From NCBI RefSeq assembly GCF_014197615.1, contig NZ_JACIFY010000001.1:248001-312000 (forward strand): DNA of 64,000 nt, given 5' to 3'. Positions within the stretch are counted from its first letter, which is position 1, and each line of letters begins with the position of its first letter. Positions 28,308-36,278 of this stretch are shown here, one piece after another. Both the position numbers and the translations under genes were made by a program. This stretch comes from Rhizobium esperanzae (lineage in GTDB: Bacteria; Pseudomonadota; Alphaproteobacteria; Rhizobiales; Rhizobiaceae). Below the pieces are notes generated by a model that worked only from the letters and a program-made list of their open reading frames with translations, was not told the DNA's origin and did no database searches.

Positions 28308-28591
28308 CTCCGCCCCTCAATATTCGCCTTCGCCTGATGGGCAATCTCGATACGATCGGTGCCCTTCGGCAGGTGGCCGAACACGTGCGGCTTGATCTGA
28401 TGGATCCAAGAAATGGCCGCCGGCTCCTTTGTCCAAAGCGACTTCGCGAGCGGAAGGATCTGCTCGCCGACCAGAATACCGAGAAGGCCGACCAGGGCAA
28501 CGACAGGTGGCGCGGGTGACCGGACATTCAACAGACTGTAAACGATACCGACAAGCAGGCCTGCGCCAAGTGAGAGGAAATAGACTTTCAT
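28304..28591 (-). CDS. XapX-domain (DUF1427) membrane protein
   Basis: 95 aa. Two hydrophobic segments: MKVYFLSLGAGLLVGIVYSL, and APPVVALVGLLGILVGEQ, the XapX signature. The remaining 50 residues are polar with His and Lys. XapX proteins often sit beside amidohydrolases and xanthosine-type transport genes; the function is unknown. Strong ribosome site GGAGAACATCCC. It is translated in coupling with the amidohydrolase and lies 65 bases after the isochorismatase-fold gene. Confidence 0.85.
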   Translation of the reverse strand: MKVYFLSLGAGLLVGIVYSLLNVRSPAPPVVALVGLLGILVGEQILPLAKSLWTKEPAAISWIHQIKPHVFGHLPKGTDRIEIAHQAKANIEGRS

Positions 28592-28656
28592 GGGATGTTC
28601 TCCGGTTGCGGAAAGAGCCGCACCGACGGGGTTGTCGGAGCGGCCGGATCAGGCCC

Positions 28657-29346
28657 TTATTTTGCGGGGTTCGGGCCGATGCGCCTGCCGTGCTTGACGC
28701 GTTCCTCTGCGCCGTGAACCATCGTATAGGCGTAGTCGATGCCCATGCCGTACGCGCCGGAATGCTCCTTCACCAGCGTGGTGACCGCATCGTAGGTTTC
28801 CTTCTGCGCCCAGTCGCGCTGCCATTCGAGCAGGACTTGCTGCCAGGTGACCGGGATCACGCCTGCCTGCACCATCCGGTCCATCGCGTACTTGTGCGCG
28901 TCGGCGGAAGTGCCGCCGGAAGCATCGGCGACCATGTAGATCTCGTAATCCGGAACATCGTGGAGAGCGGAAAGAGCAAACGTGGTGTTGCAGACTTCGG
29001 TCCAGAGACCGGAGACGACAATCTTCTTGCGGCCCTCGGCGGCGTTCTTCGCCAACGCGTCGCGAACGTTCTGGTCGTCCCAGGAATTCATCGAGGTGCG
29101 TTCGAGAAGGTCGTTCTCCGGGAAAACGGCGAGCAGTTCCGGATACGTATGGCCCGAGAAGGATTGCGTCTCGACCGTGGTGATCGTGGTCGGGATGTTG
29201 AAGATCTTGGCAGCCTTGGCGAGGCCGACGACGTTATTCTTCAGCGTCTGCCGATCGATCGACTGGACCCCGAACGCCATCTGCGGCTGCTGGTCGATGA
29301 AGATGAGCTGGCTGTTGCGGGGGGTCAGGACTTCGAGCTTGGACAT
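28657..29346 (-). CDS. Isochorismatase-family (YcaC-like) hydrolase
   Basis: 229 aa. Cysteine hydrolase fold with Asp18 in LIFIDQQPQMAFG, NSWDDQNVRDAL, and the nucleophile Cys119 in VVSGLWTEVCNTTFAL with the preceding V-S-G-L cis-peptide region. Closest in look to YcaC/DUF-type hydrolases rather than true isochorismatase. ATG preceded by GAGGAAGTGACC; a GTG two codons upstream is less well placed. It is first gene of the operon with XapX and the amidohydrolase, with LysR operator C in its long leader. Confidence 0.88.
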   Translation of the reverse strand: MSKLEVLTPRNSQLIFIDQQPQMAFGVQSIDRQTLKNNVVGLAKAAKIFNIPTTITTVETQSFSGHTYPELLAVFPENDLLERTSMNSWDDQNVRDALAKNAAEGRKKIVVSGLWTEVCNTTFALSALHDVPDYEIYMVADASGGTSADAHKYAMDRMVQAGVIPVTWQQVLLEWQRDWAQKETYDAVTTLVKEHSGAYGMGIDYAYTMVHGAEERVKHGRRIGPNPAK

Positions 29347-29534
29347 GGTCACTTCCTCTTGGGTTGTTTGGACCGCCTGTTGCGGAGTTATAAATGGGCA
29401 GCAGCCATTTGATCAGACGTCCGTGCGACGCTCGTTCTGCAATCCTTGAAGTGTTCCTAGATCCGTCTGGGAGCCGCTCAGTCGTTGTCTTGGCTGCTGA
29501 AAACGAACTTATCGCGCAGCTGAAGCACGCGGAA

Positions 29535-29572
29535 TTGCAATAAAAATTTCTATTGAATTGCGATGTACGCAA
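29535..29572 (-). promoter_or_regulatory. LysR operator C (isochorismatase operon)
   Basis: Distal box TTGC-N7-GCAA (29558-29572, perfect) and proximal TTGCAA (29535-29540), 17 bases apart. The outer edges have the same spacing as in operators A, B and D. It lies 189 bases before the start codon, the longest leader of the four. Confidence 0.7.
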
Positions 29573-29605
29573 CAATTGTTAGACTGTTAGCGCTGCTGAA
29601 ATGGC

Positions 29606-29640
29606 AAGCGCCGCAGCCCTTTCGGAACGCGGCGCTTTTT
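29606..29640 (+). terminator. Terminator-like hairpin between glyoxalase and isochorismatase operon
   Basis: Stem AGCGCCGC / GCGGCGCT with a 14-base loop. The T-run (TTTTT) lies on the plus strand, although both flanking genes are on the minus strand. It may still end the glyoxalase transcript weakly, or stop antisense RNA. Confidence 0.5.
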
Positions 29641-29668
29641 ATCGCGGCTTTGTCGGGGAGATTGCTCC

Positions 29669-30601
29669 TCATGCTGCCAGCGGCACAAGGTTGGCCTGGA
29701 TCTCGTCGCGGTAATCCTCGTATCTGCTCGGGAGTTTGAGAGCCTCCCCAAGATGCGCTGTATCCTCGTCCCGGTTGAAGCCCGGCTCGTTCGTGGCGAC
29801 CTCGAACAGCACCCCGCCGGGGGTGCGAAAGTAGATGGCCCAGAAATAATCGCGGTCTATGACGGGCGTGACCTGATAGCCTGTATCCATTAGGGCCTTA
29901 CGCACCTCAAGCTGCTTCTCCCGGTTGTCGACGGCAAACGCGATGTGGTGCACCGAACCTGCGCCCGGACGCGCAAAAGGCGTCTTCGGCAACGCTGCGA
30001 GATCGATGGTATCCGCCCCATTGCCGTTGGGGATGACGAAGCGGGTCACGTCGCCTTCCTTCCCTGCGCGCTGATAGCCCATGAAGCTGAGCAGTTCTTC
30101 AGTCGCAGTGGTGTCATGAAGGCTGAATCTTGCGCCGGCGAAACCGCGAATGGCCGCATCGTCGGGGATTCCATCTGCAACCCACGGAGCCCGCGTGTCG
30201 TCGGAGGACTCGATCAGCGCAAGACCGTCGCCGTCCGGCCCCATGAAGCGAAGCCGGTTGGCGCCAAACACGGTGTCGAGTTCCAGTCCGTCCACGCCCT
30301 GCATGGTGAAGCGATCCTGCCAGAATTTCAGCGAGCCCTTCGGCACAGAGAACTGTGTTTCGCCGACTTCGCCGACGCCGGGCCGGCCGAGCATCATGTT
30401 CGGGAACGGGAAGTAAGTCATCACTGTCCCAGCCGACCCGGTCCCATCACCGTAGTAGAGGTGATAGACGCTCGGGTCATCGAAGTTGACTGTCTGCTTC
30501 ACCCGGCGCAAACCAAGCGTGTTAGTGAAGAAGCAGTTGTTCTGCCGTGCGTCCGATGCCATCGAAGTCACGTGGTGCAGTCCCTTGATGTCCTTGATCA
30601 T
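29669..30601 (-). CDS. Ring-cleaving dioxygenase / glyoxalase (VOC) family, MhqO-like
   Basis: 310 aa with two VOC modules. The first begins IKGLHHVTSMASDARQN with metal-ligand His, then TNTLGLRRVKQTVNFDD. The second has GSVHHIAFAVDN and the closing FRTPGGVLFEVATNEPGF. This pattern belongs to the hydroquinone-specific ring-cleaving dioxygenases (MhqO, LinE-like relatives). It is likely to destroy quinol- or catechol-like electrophile precursors. Single gene divergent from the LysR gene, with operator D between them; ribosome site AAAGG. Confidence 0.9.
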   Translation of the reverse strand: MIKDIKGLHHVTSMASDARQNNCFFTNTLGLRRVKQTVNFDDPSVYHLYYGDGTGSAGTVMTYFPFPNMMLGRPGVGEVGETQFSVPKGSLKFWQDRFTMQGVDGLELDTVFGANRLRFMGPDGDGLALIESSDDTRAPWVADGIPDDAAIRGFAGARFSLHDTTATEELLSFMGYQRAGKEGDVTRFVIPNGNGADTIDLAALPKTPFARPGAGSVHHIAFAVDNREKQLEVRKALMDTGYQVTPVIDRDYFWAIYFRTPGGVLFEVATNEPGFNRDEDTAHLGEALKLPSRYEDYRDEIQANLVPLAA

Positions 30602-30669
30602 GTCGGTGCCTTTCAGTGGGCGTTTAAATTGTTGATCTCAAAACTACGCCCGTTGATCGCCATCCGGAA

Positions 30670-30707
30670 TTGCAATATTCCTCTGGACTGAATTGCAAAT
30701 CCTGAAA
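30670..30707. promoter_or_regulatory. LysR operator D (glyoxalase / lysR divergent promoter)
   Basis: Proximal TTGCAA (30670-30675) and distal box TTGC-N7-GAAA (30693-30707), 17 bases apart. It lies 69 bases from the glyoxalase start and 8 bases from the lysR start, so the regulator bound here would also control itself. Confidence 0.7.
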
Positions 30708-30714
30708 CAATGAC

Positions 30715-31614
30715 ATGAACGACTACAAAGCCCTCAGAACCTTTCTCCTCGCCGCCGAGAAACGTAACTTCGCCCAGGTTGCCCGTGAGTTGGACATGAC
30801 GCCCGCGGCTGTCACACGCGCGATCGCAGCGCTCGAGGCGGAACTTGGCGTGCAGCTTTTCGTGCGAACGACGAGGCAAGTCTCGCTGACGACTGACGGC
30901 GCAATCTTCGCCGCCCAGATCCAGCCAGCGGTGAAGACGCTGGAAGAGGCGCGGCGCGATGTGATGAATGCACACAAGGCTGACGAAGGGCGGCTGCGGA
31001 TCAGCGCGCCCACATGGTTCGGCAAGACAGTGCTGCCGCCGATCCTGTCAGGTTTCAAGGAACGCTATCCGAAGATGAGCTTCGAGATCTCGTTGTCCGA
31101 CGGTTTGGTGAATATCGTCGATGACGACTATGACCTGGCGATCCGCATCTCATCACAGCCTTCGGACAAGTACACGATCTGGAGAAAGATCAGAGTGGTG
31201 CCGCGCATCCTGGTCGCGGCACCAGGGAGCCGTTTTGCCGATATGCAACATCCCAACGAACTAAAGCCGGACGATTGCCTCGCCTATAGTGGCGAGAGCC
31301 GGCGCGAGAACTGGGTTCTTTCCGACGGCGGCTCGAGTATCGCCATTTCGGCAGGCCGAGCCTTCAGCGCCAACAGTGGCGAGGTACTGGCGGACATGGC
31401 CGCCGACGGTGCAGGCGTTGCGCTGCTGCCTGGTTTCAATATTGCCGATCACATCCGCAGTGGCAGGCTGGTCCAGGTCTTCAAGGGATGGGCGCCACCT
31501 GACCTGTGGCTGACACTGTTCTACCCGCCATACCAAGTGCTTCCACCACGAATCGCTTCATTCTCGAAATTCTTCGAAGAGCAGGTCGCCGCCCAGATGG
31601 TCATGCTGGATTGA
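30715..31614 (+). CDS. LysR-family transcriptional regulator of the detoxification island
   Basis: 299 aa. N-terminal winged helix-turn-helix (residues 1-60: FLLAAEKRNFAQVARELDMT, AVTRAIAALEAELGVQLF), then a two-lobe effector-binding domain. It belongs to the group with GRLRISAPTWFGKTVLPPIL and a WLTLFYPP-type C terminus, often redox or aromatic-responsive regulators. It starts directly beside operator D and is the only regulator in the island; similar operators precede three other transcription units, so it is inferred to control all four. Inducer unknown. Confidence 0.92.
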   Translation: MNDYKALRTFLLAAEKRNFAQVARELDMTPAAVTRAIAALEAELGVQLFVRTTRQVSLTTDGAIFAAQIQPAVKTLEEARRDVMNAHKADEGRLRISAPTWFGKTVLPPILSGFKERYPKMSFEISLSDGLVNIVDDDYDLAIRISSQPSDKYTIWRKIRVVPRILVAAPGSRFADMQHPNELKPDDCLAYSGESRRENWVLSDGGSSIAISAGRAFSANSGEVLADMAADGAGVALLPGFNIADHIRSGRLVQVFKGWAPPDLWLTLFYPPYQVLPPRIASFSKFFEEQVAAQMVMLD

Positions 31615-31634
31615 GGCCAATCCAGGCGGACACA

Positions 31635-32312
31635 TCAGCTCCTTTGCTGTGCTTTAATCCGCTCGGCAACGAGCTCCTGCAGATGCCAGAGGTTCCGGTC
31701 GCGGATTCCTTCTGCCTCGAGATCAACGATTGTGTTGTGCAGATATTGCGCACACGATCCACCCTGTCCGCAAGCACTGGCGATGAGGGTAGCGGTGGTT
31801 TCGGCCGGCAGTGGCTGCGTGAGGCCGGATCGCCTCGTGCTTGCCCAAAACGTCAGGGCGCGTCTTGGGCCTTTTGGTGTCTGCACCTGGATCCACCGGA
31901 CCATGCCCGCGACTTCCCGGTACCTGATCTCGCGCGCCACGAGCGCACCGAGATTCTTGCGGCGGTGCTCGTTGGGCAGCCGGAGCATAACGCCATCGCA
32001 GCGTCCGCCGCGCTCGAGAGCCATCATCAGGCCGGGTTGCTCGCTGGTCGCCCGCCAGCGTTCGATCTTCAATGAAAACGAGCGGTGCCAGCCATAGGCA
32101 GTCGCACGTTCCCGGGCGGTCGCTTCGAACTCTGGATTCCAGATCAAAGAACCGTAGGCGAAGACCCAGATCGGATCGCCACCTGCCTCCTGATCGAGCC
32201 TATCGACGAGATCGTCGAGTTCCACTTGAGAAAGCGGTGTCCAGCTCGGTTCCGGGCCGTCGTCATGGACGTCTCGCAACGTCAGGGCAACAAGGTCGGG
32301 GGTGAGCAGCAT
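31635..32312 (-). CDS. ChaC-type gamma-glutamylcyclotransferase
   Basis: About 225 aa. The ChaC signature PIWVFAYGSLIWNPEF (glycine-rich substrate loop) lies at about residues 47-62, followed by WHRSFSLKI, MALERGGRCDGVMLRL and a C-terminal YLHNTIVDLEAEGIRDRNLWHLQ. ChaC enzymes cleave the gamma-glutamyl bond of glutathione to 5-oxoproline and Cys-Gly. Second gene behind the Tat hydrolase (81-base gap), so probably under operator B. A glutathione-degrading enzyme fits a thiol/electrophile theme. Two adjacent ATG codons are possible starts. Confidence 0.9.
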   Translation of the reverse strand: MLLTPDLVALTLRDVHDDGPEPSWTPLSQVELDDLVDRLDQEAGGDPIWVFAYGSLIWNPEFEATARERATAYGWHRSFSLKIERWRATSEQPGLMMALERGGRCDGVMLRLPNEHRRKNLGALVAREIRYREVAGMVRWIQVQTPKGPRRALTFWASTRRSGLTQPLPAETTATLIASACGQGGSCAQYLHNTIVDLEAEGIRDRNLWHLQELVAERIKAQQRS

Positions 32313-32393
32313 CATTGTCGTTTTCCAGAGTCAGGCAGGTGTAGAACAGATCGGAGCCGCGACCGTTTCCGTGTCACGGCTCCGAGATTTGAG

Positions 32394-33374
32394 TCAGGAC
32401 TGGACGAACGCCAGAAGATCGGCGTTCAGCACGTCGGAGTTGACCGTCAGCATGCCGTGCGAGAGGCCCGGATACGTCTTGAGCGAGCTATTCTTCAGAA
32501 GCTTGGAAGACTTCAGCGCCGAGTCCGCGATCGGCACGATCTGGTCGTCTTCGCCATGCAGGACGAGTGTTGGGACGGTGATCGCCTTCAGATCTTCGGT
32601 CTGGTCGGTTTCGGAGAAGGCCTTGATGCCATCATGGTGCGCCTTCGCGCCGCCCATCATTCCCTGCCGCCACCAGTTCTGGATAATACCTTCCTGAACC
32701 TTCGCGCCATCCCGATTGAAACCGTAGAACGGCCCAGCGGGAACATCACGAAAGAACTGGCTGCGGTTGGCGGCGAGTGCGGAACGGAAGCCGTCGAAGA
32801 CTTCCATCGGCAGGCCCTCGGGATTGGCATCCGTCTTCAGCATCAGCGGAGGGACGGCGGAGACAAGAACCGCCTTGGCGACGCGGCCTGAAGGCTGGCC
32901 ATGGTTGGCAACGTAGCGGGCGACTTCACCGCCGCCAGTGGAGTGGCCGATATGCACGGCGTTCTTCAGGTCGAGCGCTTCGACAACAGCGAAAGCGTCC
33001 GCTGCATAGTGGTCCATATCGTGGCCTTCCGAGACCTGGGCCGAGCGGCCGTGACCACGTCGGTCATGGGCGACAACTCGGTAACCCTTTGAGAGGAAGA
33101 ACAGCATCTGTGCGTCCCAGTCATCCGACGACAGCGGCCAGCCGTGATGGAAGACGATGGGTTGGGCATCCTTCGGACCCCAGTCCTTGTAGAAGATTTC
33201 GACGCCGTCCTTGGTGGTTACATATGCCATTGTCTTGGATCCTTCGATCAGGTTGGTGGCGGCAGCCACATTGGCTGCGGCGGCGAGAGTGGGTGATATT
33301 GTTATGACCGCTGCGACAGCACCTGCGGAAAGCAGCACACTCCTGCGGGTCATGGAGGAAAGGGCTTCGGTCAT
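32394..33374 (-). CDS. Tat-exported alpha/beta hydrolase, non-heme chloroperoxidase type
   Basis: 326 aa. A twin-arginine signal ([19 protein letters not shown]) precedes a chloroperoxidase/esterase-type hydrolase: [24 protein letters not shown], nucleophile Ser145 in [14 protein letters not shown], Asp in [10 protein letters not shown], and His in PGLSHGML. Secreted versions of this family act as esterases or perhydrolases. First gene of the operon with chaC; operator B lies 93 bases upstream. Confidence 0.9.
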   Translation of the reverse strand: MTEALSSMTRRSVLLSAGAVAAVITISPTLAAAANVAAATNLIEGSKTMAYVTTKDGVEIFYKDWGPKDAQPIVFHHGWPLSSDDWDAQMLFFLSKGYRVVAHDRRGHGRSAQVSEGHDMDHYAADAFAVVEALDLKNAVHIGHSTGGGEVARYVANHGQPSGRVAKAVLVSAVPPLMLKTDANPEGLPMEVFDGFRSALAANRSQFFRDVPAGPFYGFNRDGAKVQEGIIQNWWRQGMMGGAKAHHDGIKAFSETDQTEDLKAITVPTLVLHGEDDQIVPIADSALKSSKLLKNSSLKTYPGLSHGMLTVNSDVLNADLLAFVQS

Positions 33375-33466
33375 CCGGCTTCCTGCGAACTTCGTTTTTG
33401 AAGAGTTCAGGCGACGCTGAGTTCGTCTGACAGGTTGATAATGCCGTCAGATCCCCTGCCCCACAA

Positions 33467-33504
33467 TTGCAGCAATAGTTTCTACTTTATTGTTTACTGC
33501 GCAA
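33467..33504 (-). promoter_or_regulatory. LysR operator B (chloroperoxidase-chaC operon)
   Basis: Proximal TTGCAGCAA (33467-33475) and distal box TTGT-N7-GCAA (33490-33504), 14 bases apart. One distal half site differs by one base from the consensus. The proximal 18 bases match operator A exactly. Confidence 0.7.
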
Positions 33505-33510
33505 TAATAA

Positions 33511-33930
33511 CGGCGCACCCGAGTTCTGCAGCCGACCGGATCTTGGGCTCGCGAGGACGGTGCGAGCTACGTGCGCTCGCTGGGAGCGAATTGGAGGTCA
33601 AGGGACGCCGGCTCAGCCAACAAGCGTGAAGCACCATCGTCGTCGCGCAACGGTCCCGATCTGGACCCCGTGCTCAATGAGACCAAACAGCAGATCCTGC
33701 CACTGGACGGCGGCTACTTCAGAAGCCAAGAGACCCTGTCCAAGGCGTCCGGCATTCTGTCGGATCTCTGGAACGACGAAGCCTGCCGTTCAGCGGAACG
33801 CGCGAAGGTGCGTGAAACCGAGGCGCTGATCGCAACAGTAGCCAAACGGCCGCCCAGAAGACGCAATTCTACGCCTTCAAGGTTCTCAGGCGTCCGCAGC
33901 AGTAAGACGTTGTCTCTGACGGCCGAATAG
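33511..33930 (+). pseudogene. Probable decayed remnant of a flavoprotein C-terminus
   Basis: An open frame begins just after a stop codon at 33508-33510 with no ribosome site. Its middle reads DPVLNETKQQILPLDGGYFR, followed by LSKASGILSDLW and VRETEALIATV. From memory this resembles the C-terminal helical domain of fumarate reductase/aspartate-oxidase-like FAD proteins. The rest of the enzyme is absent, and the end becomes Arg/Ser-rich, as after a frameshift. It lies between the LysR island and the conserved core, so it may mark an old insertion or deletion edge. Could also be meaningless. Confidence 0.3.
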
Positions 33931-34020
33931 CGACGCTTTGTATACGCTTTCACGGTGCGCACCTTGAAACCGCGGGGGTGATGGCCCATAACCAGAGTAC
34001 AAGAAAAAGAAGAGGCGCGC

Positions 34021-35238
34021 GTGGGTGTATTCGACCGTCAGAAAAGCAATCATGAACCGCGATGGCTCGGATCGTCGGCGCCGACACGCACGCCGCTGAT
34101 ACCCTCCATCTCGGCGGCGCGCTGGCTGCTGGTTCTGATCGTCGCAGCCGGCGTCTACTTCTTCTACGGCTTCCTCGTACCGGTGCTTGCGGCCCTCGTC
34201 ATCGGCTTTGCCAGTTGGCCTCTCTACCGCAAGCTTCTTGCCCGTGTCGGCGGCAATACGACGATTGCCGCGACCATCGCCATCATCATGATCATCACCT
34301 TCCTGGTCATCCCGATCGGGCTGGCGGTCACCTATACGACGGGCGAAGTGCGCAACTGGGTTGCCTGGACAATCCACGCCAACCGCGCCGGCGCCCCGAC
34401 ACCCGACTGGATCGTCGCGCTGCCCTGGGCGGGCGCCTATCTCGATGAAGTCTGGACAAAATATATTGGCAGCCCCGGCGCTCTCGGCGAGGTCATCCAG
34501 GCGGTCAGTGGCGCCAATATCGGCAACATCTACCGCGCCGTGCTTGCCGCCGGCGGTGGTGCCTTCCATCTCCTGCTGACGCTGCTCTTCATGCTGATCG
34601 CGCTGTTCTTCGTCTATCGCGATGGTTTTTCCTTCTCCAAGCAGATCGACATGCTGGGCGAGCGCATTCTGCCGAACCGCTGGGAGCGTATTTCCCGCGT
34701 CGTGCCGGCGACGATCAGTTCCACCGTCATGGGCATGACGCTGATTGCCATCGGCGAAGGCATCGTGCTCGGCCTCGCTTACTGGATTGCCGGTGTGCCC
34801 TCGCCAGTGACGCTCGGCGTGCTCACAGGCGTGATGGCGCTGATCCCGGGTGGCGCACCGCTCTCCTTCACGCTGGTCTCGGTCTATCTGCTGGCGAGCG
34901 GTTCGCACGTCGCCGGCATTGGGCTCTTCGTCTGGGGTACGGTCGAACTCTTCATCGTCGACAAGACGTTGCGGCCGAAGCTCGTCGGCGGTCCGATCAA
35001 GCTGCCCTTCCTGCCGACCTTTTTCGGTCTCGTCGGCGGCGTCAAGACGATGGGTTTCCTCGGCCTCTTCATCGGCCCGGTGTTGATGGCGCTGATCGTC
35101 GCTATCTGGCGCGAATGGATTCATGAGGCCCGCAATGCCGACAAGAGCGAGACGGGACCGCAGATCCTTATCGACGAACAGGCCCCGCCGCCGTCGCCCG
35201 GAGCGCCGAAAACGCTTCCCCGTGTCGCGGAAGGCTGA
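34021..35238 (+). CDS. AI-2E-family (PerM/YdiK-like) membrane transporter
   Basis: 405 aa. About seven to eight membrane segments; family markers are GFASWPLYRKLL, FFVYRDGFSFSKQID, the central TISSTVMGMTLIAIGEGIVLGL-type segment, LIPGGAPLSF, and the closing GLVGGVKTMGFLGLFIGPV. The C-terminal 40 residues are polar and Pro-rich. The family covers AI-2 exporters and Na+/H+ antiporters; the substrate here is unknown. Start GTG after AAGAAGAGG. Single gene. Confidence 0.88.
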   Translation: MGVFDRQKSNHEPRWLGSSAPTRTPLIPSISAARWLLVLIVAAGVYFFYGFLVPVLAALVIGFASWPLYRKLLARVGGNTTIAATIAIIMIITFLVIPIGLAVTYTTGEVRNWVAWTIHANRAGAPTPDWIVALPWAGAYLDEVWTKYIGSPGALGEVIQAVSGANIGNIYRAVLAAGGGAFHLLLTLLFMLIALFFVYRDGFSFSKQIDMLGERILPNRWERISRVVPATISSTVMGMTLIAIGEGIVLGLAYWIAGVPSPVTLGVLTGVMALIPGGAPLSFTLVSVYLLASGSHVAGIGLFVWGTVELFIVDKTLRPKLVGGPIKLPFLPTFFGLVGGVKTMGFLGLFIGPVLMALIVAIWREWIHEARNADKSETGPQILIDEQAPPPSPGAPKTLPRVAEG

Positions 35239-35259
35239 ACCACCGGCCTTCGCAAACCG

Positions 35260-35718
35260 TCATCCCAGCCGCTTTTCCATGAACAGGCTGAGCGGATCCG
35301 GCAGATAAGCACCGAAGGCTTCGATGTCCTGGTAGCCGTATTTGCGGTAGAGAGCGATCGCCTCGGGCTGGTAGATGCCGGTTTCGAGCCGGATCGCCGT
35401 CAGCCGCTTTTCCCCGGCGATCGCTTCAAGCGCATTCATCAGGCCGCTGGCAACCTTGAGCCCCCTTGCCTCGGGATCGACGAACATCCGCTTGATCTCC
35501 GCCGTGCCGTCGCCGGCCTCGACCAGCGCGCAGCAGCCGACGATCGCATCGCCGTTGCGCGCGACCAGGAAGCTTACCGAAGGTTTCTCCAGCAAGGAGA
35601 GGTCGACCAGATGGTTGCTCTCGGCCGGATAGAGCGACCCTGCATAGGCATCGGAAAGATCGAGAAGGCGGATGACGCCCTCCTGACGCGGCGGCTCCAG
35701 GGCGATGGTGACGGACAT
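35260..35718 (-). CDS. GNAT-family N-acetyltransferase
   Basis: 152 aa. GNAT fold with IKRMFVDPEARGLKVASGLMN (acetyl-CoA loop; the usual R/Q-x-x-G-x-G/A is R-G-L-K-V-A), AIRLETGIYQPEAIALYRKYGY and LFMEKRL at the end. The start follows GGGAGCCAGC; the frame continues 16 codons upstream. Substrate unknown. Convergent with the AI-2E transporter, 21 bases apart. Confidence 0.88.
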   Translation of the reverse strand: MSVTIALEPPRQEGVIRLLDLSDAYAGSLYPAESNHLVDLSLLEKPSVSFLVARNGDAIVGCCALVEAGDGTAEIKRMFVDPEARGLKVASGLMNALEAIAGEKRLTAIRLETGIYQPEAIALYRKYGYQDIEAFGAYLPDPLSLFMEKRLG

Positions 35719-35846
35719 GCTGGCTCCCGATGCTTGCGGGGCGCAATTTTTGCCTGACATGACCAAGAGTTAATGCTCTTGCCTTCATTCGGTTGGAATT
35801 GCGCCGTCTAAGGCGATATCAGGTTCAATAGCCAAGGAAGTAGAAT

Positions 35847-36278
35847 ATGCAAGCGGTGCTGATCGCGATGACCATTCTCGGTTGCGACGATTCCGTCAGC
35901 CAGTGCAATTATGTCGCGACGGTCGACAAGCATTGGGAAACGGTTGCCGCCTGCGATGCCGAGGCCGAACGCCGTCTGAAGGCCTATGCCAACGTCAACT
36001 ACCCCTCGGTGATCGCCGTGTGCGAAGCGCCGAAAGCTCTCGCCGCCGCCGAACCGCCGAAGCCTACGCCCCTGCCCGGGGCTGCGCCCGAAATTGCCAC
36101 CGCCGCACCTGAGGCTCCCGAAGAGCCGGTTGGAACGCTTGCCGGTTTTGCTGAAAATATCGCTGCCCAGGTCCGCGCGCATATTCCGTCGGGCAAAAGC
36201 GTCAAGGATACGCTCTCCAAACCGGTACACTTCGCCTCCGCCAGCTATTCATGGGTGGTGACGCGGCTGGCCGATTAA
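35847..36278 (+). CDS. Small exported or membrane-linked protein, unknown
   Basis: 143 aa. A short hydrophobic start (MQAVLIAMTILGC), then a domain with conserved-looking Cys residues (Cys13, Cys20, Cys36, Cys59), a Pro/Ala-rich linker (about 63-95) and a C-terminal helical part. The four Cys in 60 residues suggest disulfides and so export, but the signal is short. No named family recognised. Its last four bases overlap the convergent DUF2336 gene. Confidence 0.65.
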   Translation: MQAVLIAMTILGCDDSVSQCNYVATVDKHWETVAACDAEAERRLKAYANVNYPSVIAVCEAPKALAAAEPPKPTPLPGAAPEIATAAPEAPEEPVGTLAGFAENIAAQVRAHIPSGKSVKDTLSKPVHFASASYSWVVTRLAD

